64,000 bases of DNA from an uncultured Ruminococcus sp. Lineage in GTDB: Bacteria > Bacillota > Clostridia > Oscillospirales > Acutalibacteraceae. The translations under genes and the position numbers were made by a program. Below the pieces are notes generated by a model. It worked only from the letters and a program-made list of their open reading frames with translations. It was not told the DNA's origin and did no database searches. The first letter of the stretch is position 1. Each line of letters opens with the position of its first letter. This document shows, in pieces, positions 17,446 through 25,846 of this stretch. The stretch is from the NCBI GenBank assembly GCA_910585865.1, contig CAJUGO010000002.1, forward strand, positions 1 through 64,000, given 5' to 3'.

Positions 17446-18333
17446 CTACTCCTTTAACTGCCATGCCTTTATATCTTTTACTTCATTATACATTAATACA
17501 TAGCTTTGATGCCGGGTTCTTTCTATCTCCTCATCATCCAAAGCCTGCAATATCCTGCATCCCTTTTCACAAGTATGTGAACAGGAAGTAAACTTGCATT
17601 CGCCAAGATATTTTTTGAACTCCGGAAAGCAGTATTGAAGCTGTGTTTTATCGATCATCTCATAACGCTGCAAATCTACAGTCGAAAAACCCGGTGTATC
17701 AGCTACATAGCAGCCATCCAATTCAAATAATTCAACAACTCTAGTTGTGTGTCTGCCTCTCCCCAGCTTTTGACTGATTTGTCCTGTCTGAAGCTGTAAA
17801 TCCTTAAATAAAATATTCAGCAAGGTTGATTTGCCAACACCGCTGTTGCCTGTAAAAGCGGTTACTTTACCTTGAAGATATTCCCTGAGCAAAGCAATTT
17901 CATCTTCATCTTTAGGTGAACACTGAAAAGTTTTTATATCTGAGTTACGATAAATCTGCGCAATCATATCGCCATTTTGCAAGTCATTCTTAGATATGAC
18001 AATTACCGGCTCCATATCATTATCGACTGCAGCAGCAGTCATTTTATCAATAACAGCAAAATTGGGGATTGGATCAACAGTAGAGCATACGATTACAAGA
18101 ACATCTATATTAGCAAGTGCGGGTCTTTTCAGCTTGTTTTTGCGAGGTAAAATCTCTTCTATCGCAGCAAAACCTTCATCAGGAACAGTAATAACAACAT
18201 TGTCACCTGTTATCGGGGAGTTTCCATATTTTCGGAAACTCCCTCTCGCTTTGCACTCGTATTCTTTGCCGTCACAGCGGACATAATAAAATCCGCCAAC
18301 AGACTTCATTAAAATTCCGTTAAGTTTATTCAT
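17446..18333 (-). CDS. rsgA: ribosome small-subunit-dependent GTPase A
   Basis: A 295-residue circularly permuted GTPase that acts late in 30S subunit maturation. An N-terminal OB domain (about 1-65) precedes the G domain, in which G4 (SKND) comes before G1 (GNSGVGKSTLLN) and G3 (DTPGF), the permuted order typical of the family. A C-terminal zinc knuckle contains CKFTSCSHTCEKGC. It lies 20-odd bases after prkC and 3 bases before thiN, the conserved prpC-prkC-rsgA-thiN order. The start is an ATG with a weak upstream GAGTGAT. Confidence 0.96.
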   Translation of the reverse strand: MNKLNGILMKSVGGFYYVRCDGKEYECKARGSFRKYGNSPITGDNVVITVPDEGFAAIEEILPRKNKLKRPALANIDVLVIVCSTVDPIPNFAVIDKMTAAAVDNDMEPVIVISKNDLQNGDMIAQIYRNSDIKTFQCSPKDEDEIALLREYLQGKVTAFTGNSGVGKSTLLNILFKDLQLQTGQISQKLGRGRHTTRVVELFELDGCYVADTPGFSTVDLQRYEMIDKTQLQYCFPEFKKYLGECKFTSCSHTCEKGCRILQALDDEEIERTRHQSYVLMYNEVKDIKAWQLKE

Positions 18334-18355
18334 ATACAGATCACTCTATTAACAA

Positions 18356-20458
18356 TCAGTAGTTATCGCCGTCAGTCGGATCTTCGTTCGGCGGTGTAGG
18401 TTCTTCATAAGGGTTAGTATAGTGTTCAGTCGGCGCCTCTGTTGCTACAGGAGCAGTTGTAGGTGCAATATAATCATAAGTTGCTGTTGTGCTTACAGAC
18501 GAAGTAGAAAAATCTACAGAGTATTCTCGATATATCTGACCGTTAAGCTGCACGATAACCGTTGAAGTGCCTGAGCCGGTAATCTCAAGAGTACAGGTTT
18601 TGTTATACATTGGTACCAGTGTCTTGGTATACTGCGGATCTACAACACCGTCTACGATTACTGTCATTTCAACTGATTCCGGAGCATTCTCGGGCAAATC
18701 AACAAATATATTCACTGTATTCTTGTCGCCAAGACCGGAACTTACAGTAAGTGTTACTACTGATCCTTTGTCAACTTTTCCGTATTGGAGCGGTGACATT
18801 CCTAAAACAGTATCCTTTGGCTCCTTGCTTTCATCGTCAGTTTGTGTTTCAACAGTAAGTCCCAGATCCTCCAGTTTCTTCTTAGCTTCTGAAAGCAAAA
18901 GACCTTCAACCGAAGGTAATTCTACCTGCTCAGGTTTTGCTCCGTTTGCGATATAAAGATAAACAGTTGAACCAATTGTTGTTTTTACTCCTGCTTTCGG
19001 AAATGATTCAATTGTATAACCCTTTGGAGTTTTTATGTTCTCAACATAAACTACTTCTGCCATAAGGTTTTTATCTTTAAGCGCCGATACCGCCTCTTTT
19101 TCGCTGTAGCCTGAGATAAATGGAACTGAAACTTCTGTATCAGTACCGTTTACCGTAATAGTAATTGTTGAACCGGATTTTACTTTCATTGAATTTGCAG
19201 CCGGTTCCTGCTCAAGGACTACACCCATTTCCTTTGATGAATCATACTCACTTTTTACCTCAAAACGGAAACCGTTCGGGTTGTTTTCCTTTACTTCCAC
19301 AAAGGATTTACCTACAAAATCAGGCACATCAACATCCTTTGCCTGTGATGTTGAACAACCTCTGAAAAGAGCCAGTGCAAAAAATATAACACAAACTGAA
19401 ATTGCAGCAATTAAAACTCCTTTTACTGCGTAATATACCGGCTTATGTTCCTTTACAAAATCATCATCTGCAAAATCATCTTCATTATCATAATCATTTT
19501 TTGAGGAAAAATCTACAATCTGAGTTCTGTCATTAGTCGGAATATCATTTTTCTTTGCTTCTTTTAATGAATTAACGAATTTTGTAGGCTGATCATCAAC
19601 AAATGACTTGCCATAGTCAAAAACTATTGACGGATTAATACGAAAGCGCTCTATGTCACTAAGCATCTCAGCCGCTGATTTGTATCTGTCTGATGGCTGC
19701 TTCTGCATAGCACGCATTGTGATTTGTTCAAGTCCTATAGGAATTCCGGGATTTACTTCACGGGGATGTTTAGGCGCGGATTGAAGCTGCATTAATGCTA
19801 TGGTTACCGCACTGTCACCATCAAACGGAAGCTTTCCGGTAAGCATTTCATAGAGCATAACTCCCACAGAATAAATATCGGTTTTACCATCAGTAGCATC
19901 ACCCTTAGCCTGCTCAGGTGCAATATAGTGCACAGAACCTATTGCCTGTTCCGTCATTGTACGCGTAGATTTATCTGAAAATCTCGCAATGCCAAAATCA
20001 GTAACCTTTATTGTACCGTCCTGCAAAAGCATAATATTCTGCGGTTTAATATCACGATGAACAATTCCGCACTCATGTGCATGCTGCAAAGCCCGAAGAA
20101 TCTGAATTGTAAGATGAAGTGTATCCTTCCATTCTATTATTCCCTGCTGATCTATATATTCTTTGAGAGTAATTCCGTCAATATATTCCATTACAATATA
20201 CTGAATCATATCCCCAAAGCTCACGTCATAAACCTTTACAATATTTTGGTGAGAAAGCATAGCGATAGCTTTTGATTCATTTTTAAATCTGCGAATAAAC
20301 TCTTCGTTATTTAAATATTCATCTTTAAGAATCTTTATAGCAACTTCACGGTCATCGATTGTATCAGTACAGCGATATACATTAGCCATACCGCCCACAC
20401 CGATAAGCTCATGTATCTCATAACGACCGTCAAGCCGTTTACCAATATATTTATCCAA
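18356..20458 (-). CDS. prkC: PASTA-domain Ser/Thr protein kinase
   Basis: A transmembrane kinase of about 700 residues. The cytoplasmic domain has all catalytic elements: GVGGMANVY, VAIKIL, HRDIKPQN, DFGIARF and the APEQ segment. A membrane helix (about 345-370) leads to three extracellular PASTA repeats and a further C-terminal beta domain ending in a Thr/Pro-rich tail. PASTA repeats bind muropeptides and peptidoglycan. I place the start at the TTG at 20458, 9 bases after GGGAG; another TTG at 20467 sits directly on that site. It follows prpC by about 20 bases, the usual kinase-phosphatase pair. Confidence 0.96.
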   Translation of the reverse strand: MDKYIGKRLDGRYEIHELIGVGGMANVYRCTDTIDDREVAIKILKDEYLNNEEFIRRFKNESKAIAMLSHQNIVKVYDVSFGDMIQYIVMEYIDGITLKEYIDQQGIIEWKDTLHLTIQILRALQHAHECGIVHRDIKPQNIMLLQDGTIKVTDFGIARFSDKSTRTMTEQAIGSVHYIAPEQAKGDATDGKTDIYSVGVMLYEMLTGKLPFDGDSAVTIALMQLQSAPKHPREVNPGIPIGLEQITMRAMQKQPSDRYKSAAEMLSDIERFRINPSIVFDYGKSFVDDQPTKFVNSLKEAKKNDIPTNDRTQIVDFSSKNDYDNEDDFADDDFVKEHKPVYYAVKGVLIAAISVCVIFFALALFRGCSTSQAKDVDVPDFVGKSFVEVKENNPNGFRFEVKSEYDSSKEMGVVLEQEPAANSMKVKSGSTITITVNGTDTEVSVPFISGYSEKEAVSALKDKNLMAEVVYVENIKTPKGYTIESFPKAGVKTTIGSTVYLYIANGAKPEQVELPSVEGLLLSEAKKKLEDLGLTVETQTDDESKEPKDTVLGMSPLQYGKVDKGSVVTLTVSSGLGDKNTVNIFVDLPENAPESVEMTVIVDGVVDPQYTKTLVPMYNKTCTLEITGSGTSTVIVQLNGQIYREYSVDFSTSSVSTTATYDYIAPTTAPVATEAPTEHYTNPYEEPTPPNEDPTDGDNY

Positions 20459-20477
20459 AATGGTCAACTCCCGTCTT

Positions 20478-21203
20478 TTAGTAAATTACCGTAGCTGTAA
20501 TATTGTCGGAACCTCCGCCTGCCTTTGCCTTGTCAACAAGCTTTGTAATAAGACTTTCTCCGCGGTTTTCGTGGCAAATCTTGACCATATCACCTGTTGA
20601 AACACAGTTTGAAAGTCCGTCAGTGCAAATAAGAAGAATATCTCCATAAATAAAATTCGCTTCAATATAGTCGAGTCTTACAGAGGGTTTTATTCCTAAA
20701 GCCCTTGTGATAAAATTCTTATTAGGATGATTCTGTGCCTGTTCATATGACAGTTCTCCCCTTCGCACCATTTCCTGAACAACTGAATGATCTTCGGTAA
20801 GCTGTTTTATTTTTCCGCCTCTTATAGCGTATGTACGGCTGTCACCAACATGAACAACATGAACGGTTGTATCCTTTACAAATACAAATTCACAGGTAGT
20901 GCCCATACCTGTCAGTTCAGTATCCTGAGTTGACATTTCAAATACTCTCATATTTGCATTTACAACTATTTCAGCCATTAATTCTCCGATTTGCTCTTTT
21001 GTCATATCCTCTTTATACAAATCAGTTATTTTTGTGCTGATATATTCAACGGCTGCAGCACTGGCAATATTTCCGCCGTTAGCTCCGCCCATTCCGTCAC
21101 AAACAACTGCCCAGACACAGCTGGGAGATATAACTCCGAAGCGACAGTCATCCTGATTCTGTGTACGCACAAGTCCTATATCACTTTTGCTGAATACTTC
21201 CAA
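20478..21203 (-). CDS. prpC: PP2C-type protein phosphatase
   Basis: A 241-residue metal-dependent phosphatase that reverses PrkC phosphorylation. PP2C motifs are present: NQDDCRFG, VCDGMGGANGG, HVGDSRTYAI, TEDHSV and a C-terminal GGSDNITATV. It starts at a TTG with AGGAGGT 7 bases upstream, the site being built from the last codons of rlmN; only one base separates the rlmN stop and this start, so translation is coupled. Confidence 0.95.
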   Translation of the reverse strand: MEVFSKSDIGLVRTQNQDDCRFGVISPSCVWAVVCDGMGGANGGNIASAAAVEYISTKITDLYKEDMTKEQIGELMAEIVVNANMRVFEMSTQDTELTGMGTTCEFVFVKDTTVHVVHVGDSRTYAIRGGKIKQLTEDHSVVQEMVRRGELSYEQAQNHPNKNFITRALGIKPSVRLDYIEANFIYGDILLICTDGLSNCVSTGDMVKICHENRGESLITKLVDKAKAGGGSDNITATVIY

Positions 21204-21204
21204 G

Positions 21205-22248
21205 TTATTGACCTCCTTCTTCTATATGCTTTCTTTTAAGCTGTCCGCAGGAAGCGTTTATATCGCTGCCAAGCGTCCGCCTTACTGTTGCCTCAATGTT
21301 TTTTGAAGCAAGTATATTTATAAAGGCTTGCTGCCTTTTTATATTACTTTTTATGTAACCTGTTCCCTCTACTGAATTAACAGGAATAAGATTAACATGA
21401 CATCCCATACCTGATAATCGGTTTGCAAGTTCACGTGCATTCTCGTCACTGTCATTTACATTGCTTATCATAGAATATTCAAATGTCACCCGTCTGCCTG
21501 TTATTTTAAAATATTCTCTGCAAGCATGCAATAATTCGTCCATAGAATATTTGCGTGCAATCGGCATAGTGCGCTGCCGTAAATCATCATTCGGTGCATG
21601 CAAAGAAACAGCGAGCGTTATTCCCATATGAAGCTTTGCCAGTTCATAAATTTTGGGGACAATACCGCAAGTTGACAGTGTAATGTGCCGCATGCCTATA
21701 TTTAAGCCTTCGCCGGATGAAACCAAATTAAGAAACTTTACTACATTATCAAAATTATCGAGGGGTTCTCCCATTCCCATTAGAACCACATTTGAAATTC
21801 TTACTCCTAAGTCTTGCTGCGCTGATTCAATCTGGTTCAGCATCTCTGACGGTGTAAGATTACGTGAAAAACCGCTTTTTCCCGTAGCACAAAAAGTACA
21901 TCCCATTTTGCATCCAACCTGAGTGGAAATGCAAATTGAGTATCCGTGCTTATAACGCATAACAACCGATTCAACGCATTGACCATCATTAAAGGAAAAC
22001 AGATATTTTACTGTTTTATCATACCTTGAAACAAGCTTTTTTTCAATATTTGCAACAGAAATGTAACAACTTGTTTTTAGAAATAGTTTCAAATCTGACG
22101 GGATATTTTTCATTTCATCAAATTCAGTTACATTTTTGCATAGCCAGCCGTATATTTGTTTTGCTCTGAATTTAGGATAATTATTTTCAGTAACAAACTT
22201 TGTAAGTTCGGAAAGTGTCATTGATTTTATATCAATAAGCTCATTCAA
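21205..22248 (-). CDS. rlmN: 23S rRNA / tRNA adenine-C2 methyltransferase
   Basis: A 347-residue radical-SAM enzyme that methylates A2503 of 23S rRNA and A37 of some tRNAs. The iron-sulfur motif CxxxCxxC is in GCKMGCTFC, followed by MGMGEPLDN, and the methyl-carrying cysteine near the C terminus is in INASCGQLK. It begins at a TTG preceded by AAGAAGG, 2 bases after the rsmB stop. It lies between rsmB and prpC, as in many Firmicutes. Confidence 0.97.
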   Translation of the reverse strand: MNELIDIKSMTLSELTKFVTENNYPKFRAKQIYGWLCKNVTEFDEMKNIPSDLKLFLKTSCYISVANIEKKLVSRYDKTVKYLFSFNDGQCVESVVMRYKHGYSICISTQVGCKMGCTFCATGKSGFSRNLTPSEMLNQIESAQQDLGVRISNVVLMGMGEPLDNFDNVVKFLNLVSSGEGLNIGMRHITLSTCGIVPKIYELAKLHMGITLAVSLHAPNDDLRQRTMPIARKYSMDELLHACREYFKITGRRVTFEYSMISNVNDSDENARELANRLSGMGCHVNLIPVNSVEGTGYIKSNIKRQQAFINILASKNIEATVRRTLGSDINASCGQLKRKHIEEGGQ

Positions 22249-22250
22249 AA

Positions 22251-23585
22251 TTATACCTTCTTCCCAAATACCGCAATATAAAATCCATCTGTTCCTGCTG
22301 TATGCGGCATAAGCGTTATTTCATAGGGTTCTTCACTATAAGCACGTTTAATTTCCTTTGGAAGTTCTATTTCTATTCCGTAAAATTCAGAATGACTTTC
22401 AAGAAACCGCTTTGCATTGTTATTATTTTCTTCAGGATTAAGCGTGCAGGTAGAATAAACAAGCACTCCGCCGTTTGCCAAATATCTTGCACTGTTACAA
22501 AGTATTTTATACTGAATATCAGGTAATTGTTCTCCAATCAAGTCATCTTTGTAACGAATTTCAGGTTTTCTTGACATTATACCTAATCCGCTGCACGGAA
22601 CATCACACAATATTTTATCTGCCAGCGGCAAGGATATTTCATTTTTTTCCCCGTCTCTGAGAAAAGTCACAATTGAACTTATGCCCAGTCTTTTTGCTCC
22701 CGAATTTATGAGACGAAGTTTGTGCTCAAACATATCACAGGCGAAAATTTTGCCTCTGTCGTTCATATACTGAGCAGCTGTAAAAGCCTTACCTCCCGGA
22801 GCTGAACAAATATCAAGAACTGTATCATACTTTTGCGGATTAAGCAGTTTTACACAAAGCTGTGAAGAGGCATCCTGAACATGGAATAATCCATCTTTAT
22901 ATGATTTTAGTCTTTCAACTGAACCTGTATTTTCAAGATATAGTCCGTCAGTGATGAAATCAATATTTTCCGTCCTTACACCCTGATTTTCTAATTCGGC
23001 TGTTAAAAAGTTTTTATCTGTTTTTAGTGTATTAACACGGCAGCAGATTTTAGGTCTGCCGTTGAGTGATTTTAAAATTTCTTCGGTGTTATATTCTCCA
23101 TAAGAATTAATCCAGAGCTTAACTATATCCTGAGGAACAGAATATTTGACTGAAAAATATCTTACCTTGTCGCTTTTATCCGGTAAAGTATATTTTATAT
23201 CTGCTCTTGTTATAGATCTTAAAATTCCATTTATAAATCCTGATGACTTTTGAAGTTTATGCTTTTTAGCCAGATTTACGCTTTCATTCACCGCTGCACT
23301 TTCAGGAACCTTATCCATAAAAAGAATCTGTAAAATCCCAAGCCTTAATATATTTTTGGTTTTTGTCTCTATTTTCCTTAAAGGTATTTTAGAATATGAC
23401 CTTATGACATAATCAAGTGTTATTTTTCGTTCAAGTACTCCGTAAACGAGTGCCGACACAAAAGAACTGTCAATACTGTTTAACCTGTTTTCTTTTATAG
23501 CATTATTCAATGCTATGTTTGAATATGCGCTATCATTTTCAATTTTTAAAAGTACATTTAATGCAATATTGCGTGGATTTGCCAT
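22251..23585 (-). CDS. rsmB: 16S rRNA m5C967 methyltransferase
   Basis: A 444-residue protein with an N-terminal NusB-like RNA-binding domain (about 1-140) and a C-terminal Rossmann methyltransferase domain. SAM-binding and catalytic landmarks include DICSAPGGKAF, the PCSGLG motif and the catalytic cysteine in YSTCTLNPEEN. It is the translationally linked gene before rlmN and follows the zinc peptidase by about 20 bases. Confidence 0.96.
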   Translation of the reverse strand: MANPRNIALNVLLKIENDSAYSNIALNNAIKENRLNSIDSSFVSALVYGVLERKITLDYVIRSYSKIPLRKIETKTKNILRLGILQILFMDKVPESAAVNESVNLAKKHKLQKSSGFINGILRSITRADIKYTLPDKSDKVRYFSVKYSVPQDIVKLWINSYGEYNTEEILKSLNGRPKICCRVNTLKTDKNFLTAELENQGVRTENIDFITDGLYLENTGSVERLKSYKDGLFHVQDASSQLCVKLLNPQKYDTVLDICSAPGGKAFTAAQYMNDRGKIFACDMFEHKLRLINSGAKRLGISSIVTFLRDGEKNEISLPLADKILCDVPCSGLGIMSRKPEIRYKDDLIGEQLPDIQYKILCNSARYLANGGVLVYSTCTLNPEENNNNAKRFLESHSEFYGIEIELPKEIKRAYSEEPYEITLMPHTAGTDGFYIAVFGKKV

Positions 23586-23605
23586 TTTTCTGCTCCGTAA
23601 GTTAA

Positions 23606-24307
23606 TTATCTTCTTCTTTGTGCGATAACGATAAGCCGTAAAAGCTGTAAAATTGCTGTCAGCGCCGCTGCAACATAGGTCATAGCAGCAGCTTGAAGTG
23701 TTCTTTTGGCACCTGTATATTCATCACCATAAAGCAATTCATTGTTTTTAATAGTTTCAAGAGCACGTTTTGAAGCATTAAATTCAACAGGCAAAGTAGC
23801 AATTGTGAAAAGAACTGAAAGAGAAAAAAGAATTATACCAATATACAGCAGAGTAAATCCTACCCTGTCAGTAAAACAAAGGCCAATTATAATAAAAATC
23901 CAGCTAAGGCTTGACCCAAGTCTTGCAACAGGCAGAACTGCTGATCTTACACGGTTGGGCAAATAATTTTCAGCGTGCTGTACAGCATGACCTGCTTCAT
24001 GGCATGCAACACCTACCGCCGCTACAGAATTACTGTTATAAACAGTATCAGAAAGTCTGATAACATTTGTACGCGGATCAAAATGATCTGTCATACTGCC
24101 CGATATATGTTCTATTCGCACTCCCGTTACACCGTTTTGACGAAGTACATATTCAGCAGCCTGCGCCCCCGTCATATTACGGGAATTTCTTATTTTAGAA
24201 TACTTAGAAAAAGTTGATTTAACATTTATCTGGCATATCAAAGTAATTATTATACACGGTACAATAAATACAAGATAAGTCCAGTCAAATCCAAAAAAGT
24301 AAGGCAT
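23606..24307 (-). CDS. membrane zinc metallopeptidase, YugP-type
   Basis: A 233-residue membrane protein with the zinc-binding signature HEAGH (in ACHEAGHAVQ) and four hydrophobic stretches (one at the N terminus, two in the middle, one at the C terminus). Function is not well established for this family. It sits between fmt and rsmB, a position typical of Clostridia and not of Bacillus subtilis. It starts at an ATG. Confidence 0.9.
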   Translation of the reverse strand: MPYFFGFDWTYLVFIVPCIIITLICQINVKSTFSKYSKIRNSRNMTGAQAAEYVLRQNGVTGVRIEHISGSMTDHFDPRTNVIRLSDTVYNSNSVAAVGVACHEAGHAVQHAENYLPNRVRSAVLPVARLGSSLSWIFIIIGLCFTDRVGFTLLYIGIILFSLSVLFTIATLPVEFNASKRALETIKNNELLYGDEYTGAKRTLQAAAMTYVAAALTAILQLLRLIVIAQRRR

Positions 24308-24357
24308 GATATTCTCCTTTGCAAACTAATAGTAATCTATGATTAATATAATCAAAA

Positions 24358-25293
24358 TTAGATATTCTTTTGAGATTTTCCGATTAATTCACCGATATCC
24401 AGCTTATGCCCCGCTGTAAAAGCAGCAGCAGTCATACGCTTTTTCCCTTCGGGCTGTACCTCTGTAATCTCTACTGACCTATCACCGCAGGCAACAATAA
24501 AAGGCTTTATACTTAATATAGTGCCCGCTTTTCCGCATTTCTCGCATAACCGGGAAGAAAATATCTTAACATTTCTGTTTGCGATTTCAGTTGTTGCAAC
24601 AGGCCATGGATTAAGTCCTCGGATTTGATTATGAACTTCACAAGCTGGTTTTGAAAAATCTATCGGACAGCAGGATTTATCAATTTTTGAAGTATGACTT
24701 GACTTGCTTTCATCTTGCTTTTGTAAAGTAATCGTTTCGTTTTCCAAAGAAGTCAGCGTTTCCAGAATCAAGTCACCGCCAAGAATTGACAACCGGTCAA
24801 ACAACTCACCTGAAGTTTCATTTATTCCAATTTCCGTCTGAGCAGTCATAAGTATATCCCCTGTATCAATACCCGCATCCATAAGCATCGTGGTAACACC
24901 CGTTATCTTGTCACCATTCAAAACAGCCTGCTGAATCGGAGCCGCCCCCCTATACTTTGGCAGTAATGAACCATGGATATTCACACAACCATACTTTGGG
25001 GCTTCAAGAACAGACTTCGGCAAAATTTTACCGTATGCAGCTACAACAATAACATCGGGAGCATAGCTTTCTATAATTTCAAAAGCCTTACCGTCTTTAA
25101 ATGTATCGGGCTGATACACAGGAATGTTCAATTCTTGTGCACAAACCTTAACATCTGACGGAGTTAAAATCATTTTTCTTCCCTTAGGTTTATCCGGCTG
25201 AGTAAATACTGCAACGACTTCATGCGTTGAGTCAGCAAGTTTCTTGAGTGCGGGCACTGCAAAGTCAGGAGTACCCATATAAATTATTTTCAT
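24358..25293 (-). CDS. fmt: methionyl-tRNA formyltransferase
   Basis: A 311-residue enzyme that formylates initiator Met-tRNA. The formyl-transferase core has NIHGSLLPKYRGAAPIQ with the catalytic Asn and His, and MDAGIDTGDI. The C-terminal tRNA-binding domain is present. It follows def by about 60 bases; def removes the same formyl group from finished proteins. Confidence 0.96.
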   Translation of the reverse strand: MKIIYMGTPDFAVPALKKLADSTHEVVAVFTQPDKPKGRKMILTPSDVKVCAQELNIPVYQPDTFKDGKAFEIIESYAPDVIVVAAYGKILPKSVLEAPKYGCVNIHGSLLPKYRGAAPIQQAVLNGDKITGVTTMLMDAGIDTGDILMTAQTEIGINETSGELFDRLSILGGDLILETLTSLENETITLQKQDESKSSHTSKIDKSCCPIDFSKPACEVHNQIRGLNPWPVATTEIANRNVKIFSSRLCEKCGKAGTILSIKPFIVACGDRSVEITEVQPEGKKRMTAAAFTAGHKLDIGELIGKSQKNI

Positions 25294-25355
25294 ATTTTTC
25301 TCCGTTAAAATAAGTTGAGATCATTTTAGAATAGACTAAAGAAATTAAAGATAAT

Positions 25356-25829
25356 TTATTCAAGCTCCTCGATCTCTGAAGGCGTCAGCATCCTTACTGC
25401 TACCTGTTTAAAAATGATTCCTTCAAGATGATCAAGTTCATGACAAAATGCTTTTGCCAAAAGCCCTTTTCCGTCAATAGTAAACTCTTTGCCGTTTCTG
25501 TCCTGAGCCTTAACTTTCACATATTCGGGACGACGGGTTATGCCCCACTCGCCCGGGCATGAAAGACAGCCCTCAAGCGTTTCCTGTTCACCGCTGTAAG
25601 CAACAATTTTGGGATTAATAAGTTCAATTACTCCCTCACCTATATCTATTATAACTACTCTTCTCAATATTCCAACCTGCGGTGCAGCAAGTCCAACGCC
25701 GTTTGCCAAATGAAGTGTTTCTGCCATATCGTCAAGCAGCTGAGCAAGACGAATATCAAATTTTTCAACTGGTCTGCATTTTTTTGCAAGGACATCGTCG
25801 CCCTCTTTAACTATTTTTCTAATTGCCAT
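25356..25829 (-). CDS. def: peptide deformylase
   Basis: A 157-residue metalloenzyme that removes the N-formyl group from new proteins. All three motifs are present: GVGLAAPQVG, EGCLSCPG with the metal-binding Cys, and CHELDHLEG with the HExxH helix. The open frame goes upstream to 25853, but AAGAGG falls in that part, 7 bases before the ATG at 25829, which I take as the start. The 3' end of priA lies just upstream. Confidence 0.96.
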   Translation of the reverse strand: MAIRKIVKEGDDVLAKKCRPVEKFDIRLAQLLDDMAETLHLANGVGLAAPQVGILRRVVIIDIGEGVIELINPKIVAYSGEQETLEGCLSCPGEWGITRRPEYVKVKAQDRNGKEFTIDGKGLLAKAFCHELDHLEGIIFKQVAVRMLTPSEIEELE

Positions 25830-25846
25830 AAAATTTCCTCTTTCAA

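Noticed and set aside
24973..25158. 61-codon plus-strand frame inside fmt
   Set aside because: It is antisense to a well-conserved gene and has no ribosome site; one of many such shadows in this AT-rich region.
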